A stretch of 64,000 bases of DNA, from the NCBI RefSeq assembly GCF_015326965.1, contig NZ_CP017659.1:3910501-3974500 (forward strand). The letters are read 5' to 3'. Source of the DNA: Paenibacillus sp. JZ16 (lineage in GTDB: Bacteria; Bacillota; Bacilli; Paenibacillales; Paenibacillaceae). How positions within the stretch are numbered: the stretch's first letter is position 1; every line of letters begins with the position of its first letter. The position numbers and the translations under genes were made by a program. Positions 46,356-54,582 of the stretch are shown in pieces. The notes under the pieces are model-generated. The model was not told where the DNA came from, ran no database searches, and saw only the letters and a program-made list of their open reading frames with translations.

Positions 46356-48232
46356 TGTACTCCCTCCATCTGCGATGTAATCAACCCATAATAGACGCCT
46401 TGCCGAGCGATAAGCTCCTCATGGGTTCCCGTTTCCGCCACCCGCCCCTGATGCAGAACGATGATGTAATCCATATCCTGCATCCAGTGCAGTCTGTGCG
46501 TCGCGAGGAATACCCACTTATCTTGAAAAAGGGAAAGCATCGTCTCCTTCAGCTCGTATTCCGTCTCGATATCCAAGTGGGCCGTCGGCTCATCCAGCAG
46601 CAGAACCCGCCGGTCGCCGAGCAGCGCTCTGGCCAAGGCCACGCGCTGTGCCTGACCGCCGCTTAAAGCGCGCCCGCCGCCGCCGATCATCTCTTCAAGT
46701 CCGCCAGGCAAGCTCTTCACCAGATCTGACAGTCCCGCCGCTTCTACCGCTGCTTCGACTTGCGCTGTGGACGCCTCCGGTGCATAGAAGCGCACATTAT
46801 CCGCCAAGGTAGCACCGAATAAATACGGCTGCTGCGGCATATAGGTGACCTCGGTCCGCCACGCCCGCCGGTTTCTGTCCTCCAGCTTCACGCCGTTTAG
46901 CTCCATCACGCCAGATGTAGGCGCCATAAATCCACCCAGTAGCTCGATGAGCGTGGATTTGCCGGCCCCGCTCTCCCCGACGATGCCGATCTTGCGTTGA
47001 CCCGGTATCCGGAAGCTGACATCCTCCAAGGAGGCCGGCCCCAACTCTTCGTGCCTGAGGCCGATTCCGGACAGCTCCAGCACGCTTTGGTGATCCCATT
47101 GGAATCGCGGCTGCGGTCTGAGGCTGGAATTAGAGAAATTATTTTGAATTTTAAATGTTAAGCCCGTTGAGGTCCGTTCCATCGTTCCTGCCGCCGGGGT
47201 TTCAAGCGCTCCAGTTGGCTCGAATGGACCTGCTCCATTGACCGAACCCTCCGCAGCAACAGAACCCGAGATTCCACCCAAACGCCCTTTCCGGGCCTCT
47301 TGAATCATGGATTGCATCGCTTCCCCTGCCTGCTTGCCGTCCAGCGTGGCATGAAAGTCCGCCCCGACCATGCGCACCGGTAGGAAATACTCCGGTGCCA
47401 GGATCAGGATGAGCAGCGCGGGCAGCAGCTCCAGGCTGCCGTTTATGAGGCGCAAGCCCAGGTTTACCGCAACAGATGCCACGGACAGCATCGTAAAGAA
47501 ATCCAGTGCGAAGGACGACAGAAACGCCACGCGCAGCGTCCGCATGGTAGCTGCACGATATCCCTCGCTGACCTGCTGTATACTCTCGCTGTGCTTACGG
47601 CTCTGTCCCAAAAACTTCAGGGTAGTGAGCCCTCTCAGCGAATCCACAAAATGATTGGACAGCATTCGGTAGGAATCCAGCTGCTGCTCAGTTTGCTTTC
47701 TCGCGGCAAGCCCTACGAGGATGAGAAATACGATCAGAATCGGCATGGTCACCAGCAGAATAATGCCTGATATCCGGTCCGTCATGAACACGTACAGCCA
47801 TACCAGCGCCGGGGTAATGCTCGCCCCCATCAAACGCGGTATGGTCAGCTCCGCATATTTGCGGAACTTGCCGATGCCCTCCAGCACAAGCGTAACCACA
47901 TTGCCCGTTCCTTCCGACCGGACAAAGGACGGCCCATTCCGAAACAGCTCATCCAGCAGCTGCTTCCTCAGGCTCGTGCCCGTCTCCTCGGCAAAGCGCT
48001 GTGCGAATCCTTGCTGCACAGCCGAGATGCCGTGGCGTGCCAGAAATGCAAGCAGGAACAAGGCAATGGTCTCCCCCTGCTCCTGCAGCGTTGATCCCGC
48101 AAACAGGGCGGATACGGCTTCCGCCAGCCACTTGGCTTGCAGGAGGATGGCCATGCTCTGTGCCAGGGTACATACGGCGACAAGGAAGAATACCGTCTTG
48201 GCGCCTTTGTATCCCAGCAGATCTTTTCCCAT
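46352..48232 (-). CDS. cydD: Cysteine/glutathione ABC exporter subunit CydD
   Basis: 626 residues. The membrane domain (about 15-310) is separated from the ATPase by an unusually long low-complexity linker of about 70 residues. The ATPase has Walker A GESGAGKST, signature LSGGQAQ and Walker B VLLLDEPTAHLD. The start ATG overlaps the cydB TGA by one base. Together with CydC it exports thiols needed for cytochrome bd. Confidence 0.92.
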   Translation of the reverse strand: MGKDLLGYKGAKTVFFLVAVCTLAQSMAILLQAKWLAEAVSALFAGSTLQEQGETIALFLLAFLARHGISAVQQGFAQRFAEETGTSLRKQLLDELFRNGPSFVRSEGTGNVVTLVLEGIGKFRKYAELTIPRLMGASITPALVWLYVFMTDRISGIILLVTMPILIVFLILVGLAARKQTEQQLDSYRMLSNHFVDSLRGLTTLKFLGQSRKHSESIQQVSEGYRAATMRTLRVAFLSSFALDFFTMLSVASVAVNLGLRLINGSLELLPALLILILAPEYFLPVRMVGADFHATLDGKQAGEAMQSMIQEARKGRLGGISGSVAAEGSVNGAGPFEPTGALETPAAGTMERTSTGLTFKIQNNFSNSSLRPQPRFQWDHQSVLELSGIGLRHEELGPASLEDVSFRIPGQRKIGIVGESGAGKSTLIELLGGFMAPTSGVMELNGVKLEDRNRRAWRTEVTYMPQQPYLFGATLADNVRFYAPEASTAQVEAAVEAAGLSDLVKSLPGGLEEMIGGGGRALSGGQAQRVALARALLGDRRVLLLDEPTAHLDIETEYELKETMLSLFQDKWVFLATHRLHWMQDMDYIIVLHQGRVAETGTHEELIARQGVYYGLITSQMEGVQ

Positions 48233-49248
48233 CAGTACTCCAAATGCTCCTTCTCATGTACCCGCTTGTGGAAAACGAAGTAACTCCAAATTTGATAGCC
48301 CAATACGAAAGGCAGCAGCGTGACCGCCACAATCGTCATAATCTTGAGGGAATACGGTCCGGAGGCCGCATTATAAATAGTCAGGTCAAATGCGGAATGG
48401 ATGGAGCTGACCATCACGCGCGGGAACAAGCCCACGAACACGGACGTTACCAGCAGGGCGATAACCGCCCCGGTCATCCCGAAAGCCCAGCCGTCCCGCT
48501 TGATGTTCATGAAATATCCGCCCAGCAGGAATGCGAGCAAAGCCAGCACCAGCAGCACGGTTAACGCCACGCCACGCTTCACGAAGATATCGGTCATGAA
48601 ATACGTCATCACCCCGAATGCCACGAACAGGGCCGCTACGGGAAGCAGGAGTCTCCGGGCCATACGGCGCGCCCGTTCCTGAAGATCCCCCATCGTGCGC
48701 AGTGTTGTGAACATCAAGCCATGCAGCAGGCAGAGCATCACCATCGTCAGTCCGCCAACCACAGTATAGCCATTCACAACATCAAACAATCCGGCATGCA
48801 GCTGCATCTCCTCGTTAATGGGGAGCCCCTGAATCAGGCAGGCAAAGACAACGCCGAGCAGAAATGGCGGAAGCACGCTGCCGGTGAAGATCGCACCGTC
48901 CCACACCCGTTTCCAGCGAACATCGCCCACCTTGCCGCGGAATTCAAAGGCCACCCCGCGCCCGATCAAGGCCAGCAGAAGAAAGACAAGCGGAATGTAG
49001 AAGCCGCTGAACAGCGTCGCATACCAGTTCGGGAAGGCGGCGAACATGGCGCCGCCCGCCGTCAGCAGCCAGACCTCGTTGGCGTCCCAGAACGGGCCGA
49101 TCGAGTTGATCAGCACCCGGCGCTGGGTATCATTTTTGGCCAGCAGCTGCGTGGACATCCCGACCCCGAAGTCGAAACCCTCCAAGAAGAAGAACCCTAT
49201 AAACAAGACGGCAACGAGCACAAACCACAGTTCGTTAAGAGACAGCAT
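48232..49248 (-). CDS. cydB: Cytochrome bd ubiquinol/menaquinol oxidase subunit II
   Basis: 338 residues, a polytopic partner of CydA. The conserved FFFLEGFDFGVGM and WDANEVWLLTAGGAMFAAFPNWYATLFSGFY segments are intact. The start is ATG 49248 (MLSLNELW) with AAGGAGGG 7 bases upstream; it overlaps the end of cydA by 14 bases. The longer reading to 49365 is a shadow extension into cydA. Confidence 0.95.
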   Translation of the reverse strand: MLSLNELWFVLVAVLFIGFFFLEGFDFGVGMSTQLLAKNDTQRRVLINSIGPFWDANEVWLLTAGGAMFAAFPNWYATLFSGFYIPLVFLLLALIGRGVAFEFRGKVGDVRWKRVWDGAIFTGSVLPPFLLGVVFACLIQGLPINEEMQLHAGLFDVVNGYTVVGGLTMVMLCLLHGLMFTTLRTMGDLQERARRMARRLLLPVAALFVAFGVMTYFMTDIFVKRGVALTVLLVLALLAFLLGGYFMNIKRDGWAFGMTGAVIALLVTSVFVGLFPRVMVSSIHSAFDLTIYNAASGPYSLKIMTIVAVTLLPFVLGYQIWSYFVFHKRVHEKEHLEY

Positions 49249-50638
49249 TGTAGCCCTCCTTATTAAACGGATCGCTTGCGTGGTGGTCCTCTTCCTCCGC
49301 CGCATACGGTCCTTTCTTAATGACTTTGATAAATAGATACGCCATAACGGCTGCCAGCACCGCATAAATGGCAGTAAACATGATCAGCGAGAACAGGATC
49401 GAGCCTGCGCTGACGTTCGGTGAAACACTGTTCTCCGTAGTGATCAGTCCGAATACCGTCCAAGGCTGGCGTCCGATCTCCGTCATGATCCATCCCGACG
49501 TATTGGCGATGAACGGCAGCGAAATGCCGAGCAGCATCAGTCTGAGGAACCATTTGCCGGCCTTCTCGACCTTTTTGCGCAGCATCAGCCACGCTCCGTA
49601 CAATCCCAGCAGAATCATGACGCTGCCAGCGGCCACCATAATCCGGAAGCTCCAGAAGGTGGTACGAACCGGCGGAATATAGTCTCCAGGACCATATTGC
49701 TGTTCGTACTGCGCCTGCAGCTCCTTCATCCCGATGACTTCACCGGAAAACTTGCTGTAGGACAAAAAGCTGAGCAAATACGGGATTTTAAACTCCATCG
49801 TGTTCTCCTGCTTATCCGGATCGATGGCCGCAATGACCGTCCAAGGCGCAGGATCATCGCTCGTTTCCCACAGGCTCTCCGCAGCGGCCATCTTCATCGG
49901 CTGCGTATCCACCAAATACTGCGCCTGCTGGTGACCGAATACCGCAACCAGAATAGAGGTAATGAGGCCAATCACGATGGCGATGTGAAATGATTTCTTA
50001 AAGAAATCCAGATCCTGCTTCTTCATCAGCTTGTAGGCACTCACACCTGCAACGAGGAACGCCCCGGTTGCCAGTGCCCCGAAGATCGTGTGCGGGAACT
50101 CCACCAACAGCTGACCGTTCGTAATCAGTGCGAAGAAATCATTCATCTCCGCCCGCCCATTATTCATCTCGAATCCGACGGGACGCTGCATGAACGAATT
50201 CGCTGCCAGAATCCAGAATGCGGACATCAGGGTGCCGAAGGACACCAGCCAGATACTAAGCAGATGGACCTTCTTTGATAAACGGTCCCAACCGAATATC
50301 CACAGTCCAATAAACGTCGACTCTAGGAAAAACGCCAGCAATGCTTCAATGGCAAGCGGTGCGCCAAATACGTCCCCGACAAACCTTGAGTAATCCGACC
50401 AGTTCATGCCGAACTGGAATTCCTGCAGAATCCCTGTCACAACCCCGACCGCAAAGTTAATCAGGAACAGCTTTCCCCAGAACTTCGCCATTTTCTTGTA
50501 GACTTCCTGGCCTTTAACAACATACATCGTCTCCATGATGGCAATCAGAAACGCCAACCCGATGGACAACGGTACGAAAATAAAGTGAAAAATGGTTGTC
50601 GATGCGAATTGAATTCGCGCCAGCATAACCGGATCCAT
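49235..50638 (-). CDS. cydA: Cytochrome bd oxidase subunit I
   Basis: 467 residues carrying the heme ligands of the bd oxidase, which reduces oxygen with high affinity at low oxygen tension. The FASTTIFHFIFVPLSIGLA N-terminal segment contains the heme b595 ligand His, and the quinone-site motif GRQPWTVFGLITT is present. The Q-loop is short, as in Firmicutes. The 287-bp upstream region holds two TTGTGA-N6-TCAC palindromes. First gene of the cydABDC operon. Confidence 0.96.
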   Translation of the reverse strand: MDPVMLARIQFASTTIFHFIFVPLSIGLAFLIAIMETMYVVKGQEVYKKMAKFWGKLFLINFAVGVVTGILQEFQFGMNWSDYSRFVGDVFGAPLAIEALLAFFLESTFIGLWIFGWDRLSKKVHLLSIWLVSFGTLMSAFWILAANSFMQRPVGFEMNNGRAEMNDFFALITNGQLLVEFPHTIFGALATGAFLVAGVSAYKLMKKQDLDFFKKSFHIAIVIGLITSILVAVFGHQQAQYLVDTQPMKMAAAESLWETSDDPAPWTVIAAIDPDKQENTMEFKIPYLLSFLSYSKFSGEVIGMKELQAQYEQQYGPGDYIPPVRTTFWSFRIMVAAGSVMILLGLYGAWLMLRKKVEKAGKWFLRLMLLGISLPFIANTSGWIMTEIGRQPWTVFGLITTENSVSPNVSAGSILFSLIMFTAIYAVLAAVMAYLFIKVIKKGPYAAEEEDHHASDPFNKEGYNAVS

Positions 50639-50719
50639 ATCAGATACCCCTTCCTTTAGCTCACGTGATCACTTCAAATTTGATTCTTTTTGTATTGTCG
50701 CAGACCACGCCCTAAAGGA

Positions 50720-50737
50720 TTGTGATAAACATCACAA
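50720..50737. promoter_or_regulatory. Rex/FNR-type operator upstream of cydA
   Basis: TTGTGATAAACATCACAA, a perfect 6+6 palindrome with a 6-base centre. It fits both Rex (TTGTGA-type) and Fnr (TGTGA-N6-TCACA) sites. Rex is known to control cyd genes in Bacilli, but the sequence cannot separate the two. Confidence 0.7.
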
Positions 50738-50772
50738 TATCAGGACTGAAACTGGAGCAAAAAGTTATAAAT

Positions 50773-50790
50773 TTGTGACGAAAATCACTA
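50773..50790. promoter_or_regulatory. Second TTGTGA-N6-TCACTA site upstream of cydA
   Basis: TTGTGACGAAAATCACTA, one half perfect and the other with one change. It starts 53 bases from the first site (about five helical turns), so cooperative binding is possible. Confidence 0.5.
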
Positions 50791-50875
50791 AGTGAATTGC
50801 GATTTTGTGCACATCGAGGAAAATGGAAAGGACTCGCTGCCTCTGCTCGCGATTTAAAAGCCTGTATTTACAATA

Positions 50876-50909
50876 TAAAAAGCAGGCTGACATGAAGGCC
50901 AGCCTGCTT
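50876..50909 (-). terminator. Terminator after ade
   Basis: AAGCAGGCTG / CAGCCTGCTT with a short loop, TTTT on the minus strand, directly after the ade stop. Confidence 0.85.
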
Positions 50910-50925
50910 CGGTGTATCTGCGCCC

Positions 50926-52728
50926 TTATTGAACCGCGCCAATCTCGGTCTCGATGAGCTTGAATTCCGTTACGTCCGCGATCCCGCGGTTGGTTATGCG
51001 GATTTCCGGAATCACCGGCAGCGCAATGAGCGAGAAGGTCATGAACGGGGCATGAATGTAGCATCCGAGCTCCTTCCAAGCTTCCTCCAAGGCAGCGACC
51101 TCCTCCGCTACGATCTCAACCGGACGGTCCGCCAGCAAACCGGCAATCGGCATCGCCACCTTCGCCAGCACCTTGCCGTCCCGTACTACGATCATGCCGC
51201 CACCGCACGCCGCCAGCTCATTCGCCGCGAGTGCCATATCCTCGGCATTTGTGCCCATCACAAGCAGATTGTGGCTGTCATGCGCTACCGTGGACGCAAC
51301 TGCGCCGGACTTCAGTCCGAAGCCGCTCGCAAAACCGAGCGAGATTTGTCCCGTCGTGCCGTGGCGCTCAATGCATGCCAGCTGAACCACGTCCTGATCC
51401 AGGTCTGGCTGGATGACGCCCTGCTCCACGGAGAGCACCGCCGTCATTTTAGCGGTACGGGCGCTGTTCTCGATGACGCGCACCACGTTCACTTCCGTGC
51501 GAGTTGCATCGAATTTGCTGCGCAGCAGAAAGTCATCCGCAGTAAGCGAACGCTGCAGTTTGACCGAGTTAAAGGCTTTTTCCGGGTATTGATATACAGG
51601 GAACGCCTTCACGAGTCGGCCGTTCTCTGCAACCACTTCGCCATCCGTGATCACAACGGAAGGGACCATGCTCAACAGATCATCAATCAGCAATATATCC
51701 GCCGTTTTGCCAGGTGAAATGCTGCCAAGCTCCATGTCCATCCCGAAATAACGAGCCACGTTGATCGTTCCCAGCTGGATCGCCGTAACCGGGTCCACGC
51801 CCTCTTCCATAGCGCGGCGGACCACATGGTTCATATGTCCGAGTCTCAACAGCGTCTGCGGATACACATCATCCGTAACCAGAGAAATATTGTCTGTGCG
51901 CACCTTATCTTCCGTTATGACCTTAACAACTTCCTTCACATCCTGCCAAGCCGAACCCTCGCGGATCATCAGGTGCATGCCGAGGCGAACCTTCTCCAAA
52001 GCCTGCTCCCGGGTTACCGTCTCATGGTCGGAGCTTACGCCGGTTGCCATATATGCCTGCAGCATCCGGTCGTCCTCTGCCGGAAAATGCCCGGTCACCG
52101 TCTTGCCTGCACGCAGCGTGGCTTCGATCTCCCCGCTCATGGTCGGATCGCCATACACGACGCCCGGGAAATTCATCACTTCGCCAAGCCCGGCAACACC
52201 GGGCCATGTCAGCCCTTCCTCAATGTCGGCTACGCCCAGCTGCGCCCCGGCATCCTCCAGATCGAAGGTTGACGGCACACACGAAGGTATGGTGGTGAAC
52301 ACCTTCATCGGCAGCTGCTGCCCTTCCTCGTGCATCCAGCGCACGCCCTCCATGCCGAATACGTTGGCAATCTCATGGGGATCCATATATACCCCTGTCG
52401 TTCCGCTAACGATAGCCGCCTTGGCAAACTCGGTCACGGTGAGCATCGTGCTCTCCACATGCATATGGCCGTCGAGCAGGCCCGGCGAGATATATCGGCC
52501 ATTCGCTTCGATGACCCGAGTCCCCTCCCCGATCGTGTGATCCGCGTTGCCGATATAAGCAATGCGCCCGGAGGCCATGGCCACGTCCACTCGCTCCTGA
52601 AGCTCGCCTGTAAACACATTTACCAGCGTGCCGCTCTTGATGACCAGATCGGCTGGCTCCTGTCCTAAGGCAACCTTCCCCAGCTGCCGGCTGACCTCGT
52701 ATCGTTTCTGTCTCTGGATTGAACTCAT
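50926..52728 (-). CDS. ade: Adenine deaminase
   Basis: 600 residues of the amidohydrolase family converting adenine to hypoxanthine and ammonia in purine salvage. The metal motif GHMHVEST, the segment MDPHEIANVFG and the C-terminal ACGGGMIVVRDG region match AdeC. The transcript starts at a sigma-A promoter about 400 bases upstream and contains a guanine-type purine riboswitch, so purine end products should limit expression. Confidence 0.95.
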   Translation of the reverse strand: MSSIQRQKRYEVSRQLGKVALGQEPADLVIKSGTLVNVFTGELQERVDVAMASGRIAYIGNADHTIGEGTRVIEANGRYISPGLLDGHMHVESTMLTVTEFAKAAIVSGTTGVYMDPHEIANVFGMEGVRWMHEEGQQLPMKVFTTIPSCVPSTFDLEDAGAQLGVADIEEGLTWPGVAGLGEVMNFPGVVYGDPTMSGEIEATLRAGKTVTGHFPAEDDRMLQAYMATGVSSDHETVTREQALEKVRLGMHLMIREGSAWQDVKEVVKVITEDKVRTDNISLVTDDVYPQTLLRLGHMNHVVRRAMEEGVDPVTAIQLGTINVARYFGMDMELGSISPGKTADILLIDDLLSMVPSVVITDGEVVAENGRLVKAFPVYQYPEKAFNSVKLQRSLTADDFLLRSKFDATRTEVNVVRVIENSARTAKMTAVLSVEQGVIQPDLDQDVVQLACIERHGTTGQISLGFASGFGLKSGAVASTVAHDSHNLLVMGTNAEDMALAANELAACGGGMIVVRDGKVLAKVAMPIAGLLADRPVEIVAEEVAALEEAWKELGCYIHAPFMTFSLIALPVIPEIRITNRGIADVTEFKLIETEIGAVQ

Positions 52729-52801
52729 GATGATTGCACGCTCCCCTTTTTTTTAATGAACGGTAAGAATACAAAATCGATCCGCTGTATAACACGCCAA
52801 A

Positions 52802-52830
52802 CACCCCGGGCAGCGTATCTGCCCGGGGTG
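52802..52830 (-). terminator. GC-rich hairpin in the ade leader (possible expression platform)
   Basis: A perfect 12-bp stem CACCCCGGGCAG / CTGCCCGGGGTG with a 5-base loop, followed by TTTG on the minus strand. It lies between the riboswitch and ade, about 75 bases before the ade start. It may be the terminator controlled by the aptamer; the T-run is short. Confidence 0.5.
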
Positions 52831-52998
52831 CCTGTACTTATATCCATAGAGGAAGAGAAGTCCCGTGCATCAGCAATGGTATGCTATCTAGTCTGCACAT
52901 CACCTCATCCGTTAAAACCTGCCGGATTCCAATCAAGATGATTTTCCAGCCCGGCTTCCATAATTGCGGAGCTTTAGCTAGGTGGTGGGATTCTCAAC

Positions 52999-53071
52999 CT
53001 TCATGTAGTCAAGTCATTTACGGTAACCTGGTAGAAACGCCTGGGCCCTATTCCCCGGCATATACATCAAG
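52999..53071 (-). promoter_or_regulatory. Purine riboswitch, guanine type, in the ade leader
   Basis: The minus strand reads GTTTCTACC ... TACCGTAAA ... TTGACTA, the conserved junction of purine aptamers. P2 is GCC(G)GGG / CCC(A)GGC with loop GAAUAGG, and P3 is AGGUUA / UGACUU. P1 pairs 53063-53071 with 52999-53007 with one mismatch. The specificity base is C (GACTA), which selects guanine or hypoxanthine over adenine. Downstream is ade, so ligand binding would lower expression. Confidence 0.85.
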
Positions 53072-53126
53072 ATTTGATTTTGAAAAAACGTACCCTTCCA
53101 TTCTTTTCGTTTCATTTGTTGTATGA

Positions 53127-53154
53127 ATTATAATCCTCCTGCCCGAGAAGTCAA
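53127..53154 (-). promoter_or_regulatory. Sigma-A promoter for the ade leader
   Basis: TTGACT, 16 bases, TATAAT on the minus strand, about 50 bases before the purine aptamer. It would start a leader of about 390 bases ahead of ade. Confidence 0.65.
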
Positions 53155-53193
53155 GCCATTGGAAGGAACTGTACATCACACACTCTGCCAGCT

Positions 53194-53772
53194 TTAGGCC
53201 AATTTCCGTCCCATTCTGTGTACACGCTCAAGCCATTGCTTTCTTGCCACTTCAGGCATTTTGCGAAGCTGCGTAATGTTCGTGGCACGCACACTGCCTA
53301 CGCCGCAAAACTTCAGAATGGAATGTTTCATCATTTGATGCCCCGGCTGGCCGAGATAGAAACGGTAGTAGACGTACGGCGAATCCATCGTGACGATCAG
53401 ACGGGCCGTCTTCCCTTTGAGCAGCTGCTCCGGCAAGGGCGAGTTCTTGCGGTATTTAAAGGCAAAGCCCGGCAGAAACACCCGGTCGATGAACCCTTTG
53501 AGCAGTGCCGGCATGCCGCCCCACCAATTCGGGTACACAAATACCAGGTGATCCGCCCAAGAGATCAGTTCCTGCGCTTTTTGCAGATCCGGCTCCAGCG
53601 GTTGTTTACCCTCATAGCCGCCGGAGAGATTCAGGTCAAACTCCAGCTCCGCAAGCACCAGCTCCCGCACCTCCGCCCCAGATTCGGCCGCCCCCCTCGC
53701 ATAGACCTCGGCCAGCAGGCTGCCATAGCTGTTCGCAATGGGATTGCCTTGAATAATTAAAACCTTTTTCAT
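53194..53772 (-). CDS. Flavodoxin-fold NAD(P)H quinone reductase
   Basis: 192 residues of the MdaB/YwrO/Kef-associated NQO group. The FMN/FAD-binding N-terminus is KKVLIIQGNPIANSYGSLLAEVY, with VYPNWWGGMPALLKGFIDRVFLPGFAF as the diagnostic central motif. It likely reduces quinones by two electrons, protecting from redox cycling. Start ATG 53772 has GGGGG 9 bases upstream. A TetR gene lies upstream and both share an operator-like motif. Confidence 0.88.
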   Translation of the reverse strand: MKKVLIIQGNPIANSYGSLLAEVYARGAAESGAEVRELVLAELEFDLNLSGGYEGKQPLEPDLQKAQELISWADHLVFVYPNWWGGMPALLKGFIDRVFLPGFAFKYRKNSPLPEQLLKGKTARLIVTMDSPYVYYRFYLGQPGHQMMKHSILKFCGVGSVRATNITQLRKMPEVARKQWLERVHRMGRKLA

Positions 53773-53795
53773 ATGTTTCTTCCCCCTCGTAATTT

Positions 53796-53813
53796 GGTTA
53801 ACAAACACTAACC
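53796..53813. promoter_or_regulatory. Operator-like dyad before the quinone reductase
   Basis: GGTTA-N8-TAACC; the word AACACTAACC is matched by AACGCTAACC at 54440-54449 before the TetR gene. Shared motif suggests a TetR binding site. Confidence 0.45.
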
Positions 53814-53832
53814 TAATGGTAAAAAGAAAAGG

Positions 53833-54429
53833 TCACGCCGGACCTTTTCCCAAACCTGTTAATGCCAATAAATGCGCCGTCACTTCAGATGCCAGCGGCG
53901 ACAAAGGTTCCTCCAGCTCCCCTTGCATCGTTGCGATCGCCAACTGGTTGAATGCACCGATGATCAACACGGAGGTTAACCGCGTATTCTGCGGCGGAAT
54001 ATCCCGCTGCAAGACCGCTTGCTCAAGCAGATCATGCAAGGCGTCCAGCGGCTGGCGTCCTCTGCTCTTGAGCACCTCCGTAAACAGCTCGTGATGCTGG
54101 GACAAGAGCAGCAAGCCGTATTTATCCTCGTCATACGAAGCCAGCACCCGGGTGACGAGCGCCGACAGCCGCTCTGTAAACAAGCCGGGGCGGGACGCAT
54201 AATCATCCACCAGACGCGTATAGCTGCTGCAGTATTCCTCGAACGCCTCCGCTGCCACGGCATCCTTATTCGTAAAATGCTTATAGATCGCCGCATCCGT
54301 TACGCCCGCCGCCGCGCCGATCTCCTTCACCGATACGCCGTCCACGCCCTTCTCCGCGAAGAGCTTCATGGCAGCCTGCAAAATATCCTTCTTCTTGCTA
54401 TCGAAATGTGGTTTCTTTTTCATGCTCAT
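53833..54429 (-). CDS. TetR-family regulator
   Basis: 198 residues. The N-terminal helix-turn-helix is KDILQAAMKLFAEKGVDGVSVKEIGAAAGVTDAAIYKHFTNKD, followed by a ligand domain with no recognisable motif. The start is taken at ATG 54429 (MSMKKK); readings to 54561 add an implausible hydrophobic tail. No strong RBS is seen. It sits between the MFS transporter and the quinone reductase genes, all on the minus strand, and probably controls one or both. Confidence 0.8.
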   Translation of the reverse strand: MSMKKKPHFDSKKKDILQAAMKLFAEKGVDGVSVKEIGAAAGVTDAAIYKHFTNKDAVAAEAFEEYCSSYTRLVDDYASRPGLFTERLSALVTRVLASYDEDKYGLLLLSQHHELFTEVLKSRGRQPLDALHDLLEQAVLQRDIPPQNTRLTSVLIIGAFNQLAIATMQGELEEPLSPLASEVTAHLLALTGLGKGPA

Positions 54430-54433
54430 ATCA

Positions 54434-54449
54434 TAAGTGAACGCTAACC
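54434..54449. promoter_or_regulatory. Operator-like motif before the TetR gene
   Basis: TAAGTGAACGCTAACC, sharing AAC.CTAACC with the site before the quinone reductase. It lies within 10 bases of the TetR start, consistent with autorepression. Confidence 0.4.
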
Positions 54450-54582
54450 AAATTGCAATAACCAACGCAAAAAAGAGGCTCCTCCTCGCCCGGAGTGCCT
54501 CTCCATTCATATTTCTTCGCTTTTCGCCGCTTAAAATGCACACCCAACCTTTTTTAACCATGAGCTCAATCTCATGCCTATC

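Noticed and set aside
49249..49365. N-terminal extension of CydB
   Set aside because: It overlaps cydA out of frame; ATG 49248 has an ideal RBS and a standard CydB N-terminus.
51761..52540. A 259-aa plus-strand frame within ade
   Set aside because: Antisense shadow of ade, rich in Ser, Arg and Pro, with no RBS or motif.
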